Positions 12,007 to 25,626 are shown, numbered from the stretch's first letter. The stretch is 64,000 nt of DNA from Persicaria tinctoria (GCA_037127255.1 JBANSL010000018.1:24277175-24341174), one strand, 5' to 3'. Notes: generated from the letters alone by a model not told the origin. A program made the numbers and translations.

Positions 12007-13065
12007 GTTCCTACAATATCAGAAGAGAAACAAGTAAACGGAGCAAAGACCAGAAACCAAGTAATGCAAGCCCTATTGATTCCTAAGAGTGATTCAGTTT
12101 TAGAAATCAAAGAGGCGAGAAAAACAAGGCACTAAATTCAAGCAATTCCCCTGGACACAGAATTTTGCAATATTGAAGACAACAAGTCAAAATCAAATTG
12201 CAAATTCAATCAGCCACAAGTCGGATATCAAGGATAGCAAGTATAAACAAGCGGCTTAATGTGTATAGAATAAGAACTACAATGTGATGCTTGAACGATA
12301 TGAATGTGTAATAATCGATAATAGCAATCACAAGGGCAATCAAGTGCACACACTCCGTCAACTATTATCTGATGGTTGCAACACGGTTCAGAAAAAGAGG
12401 GGTGTGACCAAGGCTCCAGTGTCGGCACAACACAAAATCACACAAAGTAGGGTTCTTTTGTAATGCTTAAAACCGATTAGATCATCTAACATGTAGCAAT
12501 CAAAGAACTAACAAGGAAGAGTTACTAACTCAACAATGTAAGATGAAGAATGCTCTATATAGAATTTTTTTTTAAATGGATGTTCTCAGCTTTTTACTAT
12601 TTTTTTTTATTTTTTTTATTTTTTTTTTTAACTAAGAACGAGCTTCTGTAATAGGAAGGCAACAATCGAAAATTGAAGAGCAAGAAAAAAAATAACAAGC
12701 TACGATGATCTAAAAGTAAGCAAAAATAAAGAAAATAGGGAAAATAGGCTAGAAACTGGTGAAATTTGGGTTCTTTAGTGGTACAAGTTTATATAATGCT
12801 TTTAATCCAAGAATCACAGTCATATGCATGATATGTAGCAATTAGGAATAAAAGATCACAACTTGCAGTCAAGAACTCAATATCTTCGAAATTAAAGATC
12901 CAAACAAGGAATAACAAAAATAAAGTGCCAATTTTTGATGGGTGAATGATAAAGATTTAACTTTTATGCAACGGCTATGGTGAAAAATAGGCACGAAAAA
13001 TAAATCACTCAAATAAGAAATCAAGAGAGTAAAGAACTTGCATTAACCTGAAATCCGATACCACT
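12007..13065 (-). other. element E leader with primer binding site
   Basis: About 1 kb of non-coding leader with A/T homopolymers (near 12600-12635). Next to the 5' LTR, on the minus strand, TGGTATCGGATT (13052-13063) matches the first seven bases of the usual initiator-Met primer site TGGTATCAGAGC. Confidence 0.7.
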
Positions 13066-14411
13066 TGATACGTTTGGGATACCCGATCCTTCGCCTGTGG
13101 ACTCAAGATCAAGAACCACGCTGTATATTTGCCCGATCTTGCAATGCTCTTCCGATATCTCCTGATTAACAATTGAATTAAACTAATTAATAGCTAAATA
13201 AAACAATTGTCTTAACTTAAGAAATTCAAACTATGACTAGCTACGGAAAATAAACTAATTAAATCTAAACTAATGAATTACTAATTAAAAAACAACAGTG
13301 TTAACTTAAGTTAAGAAATCCAACAACTGCTATTGATGGAAATAGACTTAATGGAATCTAAACTAGCGAATTAGTGAAGTAACAGTAACAGGTAAACAAA
13401 GAAGCGACGGAGAGAAAGGATGGTCTGGCGCGCGCTTGCGGGACGCGACCGAGCACACAAGAGAGAACTCCTCAGGGTGTGCGGACGCGGGACGGTGACG
13501 TGGGACAGGTTCCCGGATGTTCTCGCTGGGTCGAGAGCGAAGGCGAGCGCGTGAGAGCGATCGAGGCGAGAGCGAACGTGCGCGAGGCGAGACCTGAGAG
13601 AGCGCGATCGCTGGGACCTGTGAGCGGCGCCGCGGCTCGACGATGAAGCGAGAGCGAGAGCCAGGAGACGCGAGGACGGGAGCGAGAGCCTAGGGCCACG
13701 GGACGCGCCGCGCTCGCTGCGAGCGAGGATGGCCGCGAGAGTCACCAAGCTCCTGGGTCCTTTCTTGCGACGGCTTCCTTGGGTTTAGACTTTGTGTGGT
13801 GTTTGTTATGCCGGACTGTAACAAGAATGGTGATGGTGATTGTAATTGCTGAAAGATCTCAAGAACAAGAGGGATGATAGTGTTTTGGGATTGATAACCA
13901 AGAACCCTTTAATCCATAAAGGGGTTCTCAATTCTAATTCAATCTGCTTTAATTTAAAGAGAACTACATTGTTTAAATAGAAAACTAACAACCAATTCTA
14001 ATCGTGCAAGATAGAATTTAGGTTGATAAAGATAGATAAAAAATAACCTAAAGATAAATAAACCTAACTAAGATAGAATTTAAATACTTAGGGAACAAGA
14101 TATATCTAGAGGAGATATAATCTTGTACATTATTAATCTAATTGCATAAAATAATAATTAATAAAATAATAAACTAATTTGAAGACTAGAACCGGCCCAC
14201 ACATTCAAGCTACTCGACATGGGCCTCAAGAGCACTCGACATGGGCCAAGGCCCACTCGATATACATCTTGAATCTTCTTCCATGGTGGCGCCTTCTTCT
14301 TCCTCTTGAGGAAGAGACTCTTTGCCATCAGTGGCCCTTGAATCGGTCTTGAGAGCTCGTCTGGATCAAGATCATTGTTGGAACCACAGAAGGTCATCTT
14401 GATCCACATCA
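13066..14411 (-). repeat. element E 5' LTR, complete
   Basis: 1346 bp, starts TGATACGTTTGGGATACC and ends GATCCACATCA on the plus strand. It contains a GC-rich block (13430-13760) full of GCGAG repeats that gives rise to long but unsupported open frames, and an AT-rich flank on each side. Confidence 0.85.
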
Positions 14412-14719
14412 AATAATATGCCTAAATAACTTTAATTTCTTTACTTGTAGCTTGTAAGGCACTCAAAACATATAACAAGTACTTAATAATGCACAAACTC
14501 CAGCGTCTAGACAAGTAACAAGGCTAGGTAAACCGCTTTGATTAGTAGGCCAGGTTAAACAAGTCTCTCAAGTCCTCTACACACAACTAGAGGGAAACTC
14601 TAGCTTTTGTGTATGCATTATAAGTCATATTAAAAGTGCTATTATATGCCTTAATGAATTTCATGTTATTAGCATTGTTATTAAATATCCTGGATAAAAA
14701 GACGACAAATGAATAATAC

Positions 14720-16537
14720 TTGAGAGAAGTTGACGATGACAGGTAGAATATGTGCAACACCGTCCATGAGCTCTAGTAATTTTTCAAGGGCAGCACAACC
14801 CTCATCAGCTAATAAGCCCGCAAAGAAACTTCTGAAGGTTGACAAAAATATCATTGTATCTGCAGTAAATAATTGATTCTTTTAAAATCAATAGAATGAG
14901 TAGTGCTACTATGCTTTCATCACATGGTAAAAGTTCAAAAAAGACTGTGATGTTGATTCTTGGTAAAAGAGAATTATCTTTGAAATATCAGGCAGGCATC
15001 AACCCATGGATAAAAGTTACTTTTCTAGACAAAGCACTTGAGAGTCAGAGAGAGTGAATTGAGATCTCACCTGTCAATAATTTGTGTTCTGCTGAAATAT
15101 ATTGTACATCAAATGACCTGATTAGTTGAGTCACTCAAATGAGCCACTAATTTGTCTTAGACCGGTACATAAAACATTATAGGCTAACATGGGCATGTTT
15201 GTTAATCTGATCAATACATCAAGGTTAGGTTTCCTCAATTCAGATAATATTCATTTCAAATATATAAACTCATAGCAACCATAAGTATCAAGCGTTGTCA
15301 GAATACCAGAAACTATCTTGATATCATGTTAAGAACATGCCTATAATTAATAAAGTATAGTTATATATTCTACAAATTTGGGTGCAAAACACTACACGTG
15401 GTAAGTATTAGGTGATGTCATAGCAATGTTAGCATCAAACCATCCAGAACAATTATTCAAAATAAATAGAGTTGTTTTGGAAAATAACCATAAACATAAT
15501 GAAGGCGGCATAAATTAGGCAAAGAATCGAGCAAAGAAATTCAAGCTCAAGCCGCTCAAGGTTTCACCCAGGTTGGCTCCTGATTCCTTTCTAGTTTATC
15601 AGTGTAATACAGAAAACGTCTCCCCAATTTCTGGATTATAAATCTCCTCGCCACTAAAAAAATCCAAAATTAGCTAGAGGGTAATACAAACTATACAATC
15701 AGAGAAAATGCACACAAATAAAGTTAATTCATGAAAAGAATAAGGGAACATGAATCAATCACTAAAAGATCAAATTGAAAACCCTAGAATCAAAACCTTT
15801 CAGAAGAAACAAAATTCCAACATAAATCAATAAACAGACAATCATACAACAGCAATTACGCCCCCAATTTTCCATACAAGAAGGAAACAGGTCCAAACTG
15901 TAACTCAACAATTCACACCGAATATCAATTCACCTAAACTAAAAAATAAAGCAAAAAAAACATAAATCCTAACAGCATCGAGTGTTCTAAATAAGAAATC
16001 AAAATACGTGAAAACATAGAAGCTAATCAAACATTAATGAAGAACTACACTTCTATGTACCAACACATTCACTTCCCCCTAATTAAATGAGACATATCTG
16101 TTTACTAAACTTCAAAATATATGAATGCACTAAGAGTTTTCCTTGATGTGAGCATGATAAACTTAACTAAGATTAGATCAATTGTTAAAAACTTTCAAGT
16201 GAAATGACACTGGATATCGATTGCAAAAATCTAGCAACATAAAAACCAAAACAACAAACTCCATCAAAACAAAATAATGAGCCATGTATTTTAAAGATGA
16301 CAAGGGTAAATGTGGGATCAGTAATCAGTTACCATCCTGTGTAAGCTCATCAAACAACGTCATAACATCAGTCTTCAAATGAGCAAGTTCAATTGTGGCG
16401 GCAAACTTTCCAAGATTTGTGGCAGCAGACCTCCTCACCATAGGCATGTCATCTTGACACAACTGAGTGTATATTGACCTCAGCTCTTTCTTTAGTATCT
16501 CTGGAGCCCTTGGGTAAGCTATGTGAAATAGGCCATA
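14720..16537 (-). pseudogene. PP2AA: PP2A scaffold subunit A (65 kDa, HEAT repeat) gene fragment
   Basis: Two exons are visible on the minus strand. The first, 16537-16333, lies between AG and GT and is open in phase 0 for 68 codons. It encodes YGLFHIAYPRAPEI... and then QLCQDDMPMVRRSAATNLGKF, the near-invariant HEAT-repeat segment of plant PP2A A subunits (RCN1/PP2AA family). The second, about 14838-14720, encodes ADEGCAALEKLLE and VAHILPVIVNFSQ and ends at a GT donor; its beginning needs two small frameshifts. The protein is normally about 587 residues and scaffolds the catalytic and B subunits. Earlier exons were not found, and later ones would fall where element E is inserted. A truncated gene copy is the best reading. 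Confidence 0.8.
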
Positions 16538-17896
<1,359 letters not shown>

Positions 17897-17923
17897 CTAG
17901 AGGAGCAACAAACTAGCGAAGCT

Positions 17924-18362
17924 TGTTAAATGATGGTTGCTAATCCAAGGTTCAAGCAAGCTGGGAAGCTCTGTTCAACTGGATGTCTTAGGCCTTGTCG
18001 AGATCGACTTAGTTTGTTGAGATCGAATATAAGTAATGTGTGTTAGTCAAGGGTGTTAGTTTGTTTGTCGATATTGACACAGTTTTGTCAATATCGATTA
18101 GTAAGACAGTTAGAGTTAGTTTCTTTGTTTTGAATCACTTCCTAGGAAATGTGTTAGTGGGGAAGTGGATTAAGATGTCAGTTTTATGCAGTTACCTTTG
18201 GTTTGTATTAGTCTTAGTAGTTGGATGTGAATCCATTAAGGTGTGGAGGCTTTTGTTGAAAAACTGTCAAGTGTGTGTGGTTGTGTTGTGTGTTCTTCCT
18301 AGTACTCTTGTCCTCGAATCTGTATTGGGTATGTTGTGTGATCCACAATCAGTGTTCCAACA
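17924..18362 (+). repeat. element A 5' LTR
   Basis: 439 bp, TGTTAAATGATGG to GTGTTCCAACA. Just after it, TGGTGTCAGAGC (from about 18365) is the primer binding site, with one mismatch to the initiator-Met site TGGTATCAGAGC. Confidence 0.9.
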
Positions 18363-18470
18363 GTTGGTGTCAGAGCTAAGAGCAGTGCTCTTGCAGGGGT
18401 TCAGTGTCGGGTTGAGTGAAGTAAGGCAAACACAGGGAAACACAAGCTGTGAGAGACATTGTTCAATATG

Positions 18471-19497
18471 CAGAACAATGGAAGTAGTGGTGTTTGCAAT
18501 CCTCAATTGCCTATGTTCAAAGGTGTGAACTACCACTTTTGGAGCTTGAAGATAAGATGCAACCCTCTTCAAGTCTCAGGAAGTTTGGAACTTGGTGGAT
18601 CAAGGTTTCGAGGACAATGTTGTTGGTGAGCCAGATCAACAGCTGAGAGAGAAGAGGAAGAAGGACTCCAAGGCCTTGTTCATGATATAGTAAGCCTTGG
18701 ATGATGAGGTGTTCCCAAGGATAGCAGCCTCTCAGACAGCACATGATGCTTGGGAGGTGTTGAAGCAAGAGTATATGGGTGACAGAAGGGTCATCACAGT
18801 GAAGCTTCAATCTCTTAGAAGAGATTTTGAAACCTTGGTGATGCAAGACAAGGAATCAGTGCAGGCCTATTTGTCAAAAGTCACAGGTATTGTGAATCAC
18901 ATGAGAACCTATGGTGAAGAGGTTAGTAATGAGAAGGTTGTGAGTAAAGTGTTGATGAGCCTTACAAAGAAATTTGATCATGTAGTAGCTGCTATAGAAG
19001 AGTCTAAGGACCTGGCAGTTTACAGATTTGAAGAGTTAACTAGCTCTCTTCATGCACATGAAGAAAGGCTGAGTAGAGGCAGTGATGTCAAGGAGGAGAA
19101 ATTGCTTCAAGTCAAGGATGACAGTTCAAAGAACAAAGGTGAGAGCTCTTCAAATAGAGGTGGTTACATAGGTGGCCATAGAGGAAGAGGTGGTTACAGA
19201 GGTAATAGCAGAGGTCGTGGTAGTAGAGGTCAAGGAAGAAGCTCTTCTAATGGTCAAGGAAGAGGTCAAGGAAGTGAAAATGGTAGAGATCAGTGGAAGG
19301 ATTCCTCAAGAGGAAATCACAGTGACTCAAGATCTTACAGGAGTAACATTAAATGTTACTATTGTAAGAGATATGGACATAAGGAAGCTCAGTGCTGGGA
19401 CAAGCAAGAAAATGAAAGCAAAGGGGCAAATTTCTCAGAAAATGCAGACAAAGAGGAGAAACTGTTCATGGCTCTTACCACCACTGAAGAGAAATGA
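18471..19497 (+). pseudogene. element A gag, broken
   Basis: It starts MQNNGSSG and encodes FKGVNYHFWSLK, then a frameshift and a double stop around 18688-18693. The main part (18697-19497) holds the gag core (YMGDRRVITVKLQSLRRDFE), a Gly/Arg/Ser-rich stretch and the zinc knuckle CYYCKRYGHKEAQC. A TGA closes it at 19495, upstream of the protease. Confidence 0.85.
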
Positions 19498-19500
19498 TCT

Positions 19501-22412
19501 GCTATGTGGTACTTGAATAGGGGTTGCTCAAACCACATGTCAAGCTCAAGAAAAATGTTCAAGGAGCTTGATGAAACCAAGAGAAGTAAGGTGAGACTTG
19601 GAGATGATAAAGTGCTGAAAGTTGAAGGGAAAGGCACAGTGACAATTGCTAGTGTGCAGGGTGGAGAAAAGGCATTATGTGATGTTTAGTTTGTGCCTGG
19701 TCTAGCTCATAATTTATTGAGTGTTGGACAATTGCAGCAAAGTGGTTTCTCCTTGTTGTTTGATGAAGATAAATGTGTGATCAGAGAAAAGAAGACAGGT
19801 CACATAGTAGTTAGTGTGTCAGTGACTGCTAATAGGATGTTTCCTATTAACTTGGCTTGAGATGTGAGCAATGCAATGGCAGTCAAAAGTGTAGAAGAAT
19901 CTGAGTTGTGGCATCAGAGGTATGGACATCTAAATATGCAAAGTTTAAAGATGTTGGGTGCAAAAGAAATGGTTCAAGGTCTGCCTAAGATCAATGATCT
20001 AGAGTTTTGTGAAGGGTGTGTGTATGGTAAGCAGCTCCGAGGATCCTTTCCAAGTGAATCAGCTTGGAGAGCAACTCAGTGCTTAGAGTTGCTACATGCA
20101 GATCTTTGTGGACCAATGCAAACAGAATCTATGGGAGGAAGTAAGTATTTTTTGATGATAACAGATGATTACAGCAGGATGAGCTGGGTGTTTTTTCAAA
20201 AGCATAAGTCTGAAGCTTTCTTAAACTTCAAAAGATTTAAAGTGATGATTGAGAATCAGTTGGAGAGGAAGATCAAGGCTCTCAGAACTGATAGAGGAGG
20301 TGAATTCTTATCAAATGAATTCAATGAGTTCTGTTATGAGAATGGGATTAGAAGAGATTTGACAGCCCCATACACTCCTGAGCAAAATGGAGTGGCAGAG
20401 AGAAAGAATAGAACTGTTGTTGAGATGGCCAGAAGCATGATGAAGGCCAAGGGAGTTCCAAACAAGTTTTGGTGTGAAGCAGTAGCAACTGCAGTGTACT
20501 TGTTGAATATTTCTCCAACAAAGGCTGTGTTGAACAGAACTCCATATGAAGTGTTGAAGGGAAGAAAGCCAAGAGTTGATCATTTGAAAGTGTTTGGTTG
20601 TGTAGCATATACTTTGGTCAACTTGAGACAGAAATTAGATGACAAGGCAGAGAAATGTTTGTTCATTGGATATGCTTCACAATCAAAAGCATATAAGTTG
20701 TTCAATCCTGCAAATGGGAGAGTAATTATTAGCAGGAATGTGGTTTTTAATGAAGGCAGTAAGTGGGAATGGAAGAAAGGTGAGAAAGAAGATGGGTTGC
20801 ACGAGTTGATCTCTCTAGACAGTACAGATGAGGAGACTGATCAAGGTGAAGAGTTCAGTGACAGTGATGGCTCAACTCCAAGTACACCAGCAACACCATC
20901 AACTCCCTCTGATCTTGCCAGTTCATCAAGCAGTCATGGTGGTTCTCCTTCAAGTTCTTCAAGTGACTCTCCTCCTAGAAAAATGAGATCACTTGCTGAG
21001 GGGTATTTAGGACCAAGTACAACACAGACGGAAGTATTCAAAAGCACAAGGAAAGGCTTGTGGCTAAGGGATACTCACAACAAGAAGGGATAGATTATGA
21101 AGAAACCTTCTCACCTGTAGCAAGGTTAGAGACAGTAAGAGTTGTGCTAGCACTGGCAGCTCAGTGGAAGCTACCTATTTTTCAGTTAGATGTTAAATCA
21201 GCATTTTTGAATGGTGAGCTACAAGAAGAAGTGTTTGTGGAGCAGCCTTTGGGATATGAAAAGAAAGGTTATGAATTCAAGGTGTACAAATTAAATAAGG
21301 CACTGTATGGGCTCAAGCAAGCTCCTAGAGCTTGGTACAGCAAGATAGATGATTTCTTCCTAAGAAATCAGATTGTGAGAAGTGAAAATAAGCCAACCCT
21401 TTATGTCAAGAAGGGAAGAAAAGGGGAGTTCATTATTGTGTGTTTGTATGTAGATGACATCATCTACTTGAGCAATTCACAAGAGATGTTAGAACAGTTC
21501 AAGAGTGCCATGATGAAGAAATTTGAGATGACAGATCTGGGATTACTTCAGTATTTTCTTGGGCTAGAGGTGAAGCAAAGTGAAGAAAGTGTGTTTCTGT
21601 GCCAAGAAAAATATGCCCGAGATCTCTTGAAGAAATTTCAGTTGGAGAAGTGTGAGATTGCTCACACTCCAATGAACATGAATGAGAAGCTGCAGAGGAT
21701 GGATGGTACTGAGAAGGCAGATGAAAAGTGCTACAGAAGCCTTGTGGGAGGCTTGAATTACCTTACTCATACTAGGCCAGACATTGCCTATTGTGTGAGT
21801 GTTGTATCCAGGTATATGCATGAGCCAACAAAGCAGCACATGGGAGCTGCAAAGAGGATACTAAAGTATGTTGCAGGGACCCTACAGTTGGGAATTTGGT
21901 ATGAAAATGTGAAAGATTTCAAGCTGCAAGGCTATACAGATAGTGATTGGGCAGGTTGTATAGATGACAGGAAGAGCACTTCAGGGTCTGTGTTTGGGTT
22001 TGGATCAGGTGCCATCACATGGAGCTCTAAGAAGCAAGAAACTGTGGCTCTATCATCCTCAGAAGCTGAGTATGTAGCAGCTGGTGTAGCTGCAAGACAA
22101 GCATTGTGGCTAGGGAAATTGATGTCTGACTTCGGAATTGAGCAAAGTGAAGCTATGGAGATCTGGTGTGACAATAAATCAGCCATAGCCATGACAAAGA
22201 ATCCAGCTTTTCATGCCAGAACAAAGCACATAGATGTGCAGCACCATTTCATTCGAGAATTGGTGGCAAAGAGCAAAGTTGTGATGAAATTATGTGGAAC
22301 TAATGAACAAAATGCAGATTTGTTCACTAAGGCCTTGAGTGGAGCAAAGCATGAGTATTTTGTCGAGAAGATTGGCATGAGGAACCTTGAATTAAGGGGA
22401 GGTGTTAAATGA
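19501..22412 (+). pseudogene. element A pol (protease, integrase, RT, RNase H), broken
   Basis: The protease motif reads WYLNRGCSNHM, so the catalytic Asp is Asn (codon 19516-19518). Stops occur near 19687 and 19858. Integrase (19864-21000) has the HQRYGHLN zinc-type start, [18 protein letters not shown] and [13 protein letters not shown]. The pol frame then lacks about 200 bases. Reverse transcriptase resumes at [10 protein letters not shown] in another frame, with YVDD at 21447-21458, and RNase H follows (SDWAGC, SSSEAEY). The pol stop (22410-22412) lies inside the 3' LTR. Confidence 0.85.
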
Positions 22413-22841
22413 TGGTTGCTAATCCAAGGTTCAAGCAAGCTGGGAAGCTCTGTTCAACTGGATGTCTTAGGCCTTGTCGAGATCGACTTAGTTTGTTGAG
22501 ATCGAATATAAGTAATGTGTGTTAGTCAAGGGTGTTAGTTGGTTTGTCAATATTGACACATTTTTGTCAATATCGATTAGTAAGACAGTTAGAGTTAGTT
22601 TCTTTATTTTGAATCACTTCCTAGGAAACGTGTTAGTGGGGAAGTGGATTAAGATGTCAGTTTTATGCAGTTACCTTTGGTTTGTATTAGTCTTAGTAGT
22701 TGGATGTGAATCAATTAAGGTGTGGAGGCTTTTGTTGAAAAACTGTCAAGTGTGTGTGGTTGTGTTGTGTGTTCTTCCTAGTACTCTTGTCCTGGAATCT
22801 GTATTGAGTGTGTTGTGTGATCCACAATCAGTGTTCCAACA
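22403..22841 (+). repeat. element A 3' LTR
   Basis: 439 bp, the same length as the 5' LTR with scattered substitutions. The purine tract TTAAGGGGAGG directly precedes it. Confidence 0.9.
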
Positions 22842-23449
22842 AAGCTAGCACGAGGCTTACAAATAGCAACGAGTTTGTGTAGTTTCCCCATTGCAACTGA
22901 TGCAGTCCCCTCCTCCTCCATGTCCACCTCTCTCCCTTCCGGTCTCTCCCACTCAAAGCACTGAATCCACGTTGCGAGCGTCAACATGATCATCCTCATC
23001 GCCAAGCTAGACCCCGGGCACGCCCTCCTCCCCACCCCGAACGGTAAGTACCTAAATCCAACGTTGAAGTCCCCGGAGCGCTCCCCCTCGAACCTCTCGG
23101 GTATGAACTCCAAGGCCTTTTCCCACACTCTTGGGTCTCGCTGCATCGCCCATGCGTTGACCAGCATGATGGTGTCCTTGGGGACATTATAGCCCCCCAC
23201 GGTTGTGGCTGTGGGGGAGTAGTGGGGTAAGAGGAGCGGCCCAACTGGGAAGAGGCGGAGTGTCTCATTGACGATGCATCGGAGGTAGGGGAGGCTAGGG
23301 AGGTCAAAGTCGTCGACGAGGCGGGAGGTTCCAACATGGACGTCGATTTCGGATCTGGCCTTTTGGAAGACGACGGGGTGGTTGAGGAGGAGGGCCATCG
23401 CCCACTCCATGGTTCGGGCGGACGTGTCCGTTCCTGCCACAAGCATAAG
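22842..23449 (-). pseudogene. P450 exon 2 (haem-binding half)
   Basis: It opens in phase 0 with LMLVAGTDTSARTMEW and is free of stops. It carries the ExxR motif (ETLR), PERFEG and the haem loop FGVGRRACPG. It ends in LVAICKPRAS at the insertion point of element A. The native last codons and TAG are at 17897-17918 on the far side of that element. Confidence 0.9.
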
Positions 23450-24198
23450 CTTATCACGATAGTGTTAGTACGTACAATATATTGACTAATTTCAGTTTTA
23501 GAAAGAAACAAATTAATAATCCCACTTTTTTTTATACAAAATTTTCTCTATTTTTTAGAATGTTATTAAGAATCTATTAGATAAAAAGGGATTTTAAAAA
23601 GGGTCTTTAATTTCTATCATATGTCCTAAAGATATAGGATAAAACCCTAAATTGGATAGAGGATATTTTATTAGGGTTTTCATACCGGGTACATAGGTGT
23701 GGGTGGTGTGAGCCACTTGACAAGACTTTATATCTTGTCCTTTTGTAATTACGTATTACCTTCTATAGATTTATCACTTCAAAAAAAAAACCCTATTTTG
23801 AAAAAGATTTAATTTCCTTAAAAAAATAAGCGACCCTATCAATCTAATTAAACAAAAGTTAAACTAATTAAAATTTAAAAAACATTTTCAAATTAGTGTT
23901 ATAGAATTGAAAAATTATTTTTAAACTTTCAAAATCCATCAAATGCTTTTAGATTGATTCTTTTCTTACCTATTATCTGCTAATGTGGCTTAGACAGACT
24001 AGATGGGTGGGTGGAAACATTTTTTTTCACTCGTCTAGCTGTTACAAAATAAATAAATAAATCACCCAACACATTATCCAACCTCCTGTCTAATGTTATC
24101 TGGACATATCTATCACCCGATCCATCGAATGATCGAATTGGATGGGTCGATCGGATATCTAATCGGATATGTAACAGCGTAATAGTCTATTATAGTTG
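23450..24198 (-). other. P450 intron, 3' remnant
   Basis: AT-rich native intron sequence left of element B. With 33939-34408 it makes an original intron of about 1.2 kb. No coding signal was seen. Confidence 0.7.
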
Positions 24199-24562
24199 TG
24201 TTAAAATGTAATCAAATTCTTAGTTATGTTAGCTTCTATGTTATGTTAGCTTAGCAAAACAGTTATTGTAATGTAGGACTAGCTGTTAGTTGACAGTTAG
24301 GGAGTCTTAGTTTCGGATTTTAGTATGGTTGCAGTTATGCAGTTTAGTGTTAGTGGTGTAGTGCTTAAGGTAGTGGAAGAAACAGTTATGAAGTGTGTGG
24401 AGTATGTATTCAGTTTTCAATTCAATCAAAGGTGTGAGACTATTGTTGAATGTGTGAGTTGTATGCTCTCTCCTTGTCCGTGTTCTGCTGTCGACAAAGA
24501 GCAACAACTGCAAGTGTATTGTGTGTGTATCCTAGACCATGATCCTCAATTGTATTCTAACA
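24199..24562 (+). repeat. element B 5' LTR and primer binding site
   Basis: 364 bp, TGTTAAAATG to TATTCTAACA. The extra 17 bases relative to the 3' LTR are a local duplication around GTTAGCTTCTATGTTATG. The primer site TGGTATCAGAGC (24565-24576) follows two bases later, a perfect initiator-Met match. Confidence 0.9.
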
Positions 24563-24681
24563 TTTGGTATCAGAGCAAACAAAGTGTTTGCACTCGGGTT
24601 CTGTCCAGGGAAAAGAGTGGTGTGAGTTCATAAACACAAAGGGAAACACAAGAGTGAACACTTCATTGTATCTTGATCAAA

Positions 24682-25626
24682 ATGCAGAACAATGGAAGTG
24701 GAAAGGTTGGCAATCCACAATTGCCAATGTTCAAAGGGATTAATTATCATTTTTGGAGTCTAAAGACGACTACTCTCTTCAAATCTCAAGAGATTTGGAG
24801 TCTTGTGGATCAAGGATTTGAGGATGCAGAGCCTGCAGAGCCAGACCAGCAGTTAAGGGAGAAAAGAAAGAAAGATTCTAAGGCCTTGTTTATGATTCAG
24901 TCGGCCTTAGATGATGAAGTCTTTCCAAGAATTGCAGCATCAACAACATCTCACCAAGCATGGGAAGTTCTCAAGCAAGAGTATATGGGTGACAAGAAAG
25001 TCATAACTGTGAAGCTACAGGCTCTCAGAAAGGACTTTGAAACCTTGAATATGCAGGAGAAAGAGACAATTCAAACCTTCTTATCTCGTGTGTCAGGGTT
25101 GGTGAACCATATGAGAACTTATGGTGAGGAGGTGAGCACTGAGAAAGTTGTGAGTAAGGTGCTTAAAAGTCTCACAAAGAAGTATGATCATGTTGTGGCT
25201 GCTATAGAAGAGTCCAAAGATCTCTCTACCTACAGGTTTGAAGAGTTAGCCAGTTCACTACAAGCTCATGAGGATAGGCTTAGTAGAGGTAGTAAAGTTA
25301 AAGATGAGAAGTTGCTTCAGGTCAAGGAAGAAACTTCCAAGAGTAAAGGTGACAGCTCTTCTAGTAGAGGAGGTCACAGAGGTGGCTACAGAGGTAGAGG
25401 TAGAGGGAGTTGGAGAGGACGTGGTGGTAGAGGTCAAGGAAGAGGAGGTTCAAATGGCCAAGGAAGAGGTCAAGGCAGTGAGCAAGGAAGAGATCAAGGA
25501 AGAAAATCTGGCCGAGGACAAGGCAGTGATTCAAGATCTTATAAAAGTAACATCAAATGTTACTACTGCAAAAGGTATGGTCACAAAGAAGCTCAGTGTT
25601 GGGATAAGCAAGAGAATGAAAGTTAG
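24682..25626 (+). pseudogene. element B gag
   Basis: ATG at 24682 (MQNNGSGKVG). It has the Copia gag core and the zinc knuckle CYYCKRYGHKEAQC followed by WDKQENES. A TAG at 25624-25626 breaks what in element A is read through (ESKGANF), so gag and pol are separated by a point nonsense mutation. Confidence 0.85.

Larger units (their letters stand above)
8344..14411 (-). mobile_element. element E: non-autonomous gag/protease LTR retrotransposon
   Basis: A minus-strand LTR element. The right (5') LTR is 13066-14411. The left (3') LTR is 8344-10826 but lacks its first 130 bases, which lie beyond the CACTA insertion, and carries a solo LTR. Taking away that insert and adding the missing part gives about 1347 bases, matching the 1346-base right LTR. 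The internal region (10827-13065) has one degenerate reading frame with a retropepsin-like fold and no reverse transcriptase, RNase H or integrase. It is the same family as element D (28420-33230). It was inserted into the PP2A-A relic; the right flank is AATAA but the left flank is out of view. Confidence 0.85.
17924..22841 (+). mobile_element. element A: Ty1/Copia LTR retrotransposon
   Basis: A 4918-bp element with two 439-bp LTRs and the target duplication AAGCT (17919-17923 and 22842-22846). Gag, protease, integrase, reverse transcriptase and RNase H follow in Copia order. It is inactive: it has a gag frameshift and stop, several pol stops and a deletion of roughly 200 bases at the integrase/reverse transcriptase junction. 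It lies 22 bp inside the end of the P450 frame, in the opposite orientation. Confidence 0.95.

Noticed and set aside
18040..18528. 162-codon plus-strand frame, partly repeated at 22519-22848
   Set aside because: It is element A's LTR, present twice.
22778..22841. C-terminal extension of the P450 frame (residues after KPRAS)
   Set aside because: These codons are read from element A's LTR; the native end lies beyond the element at 17897-17918.
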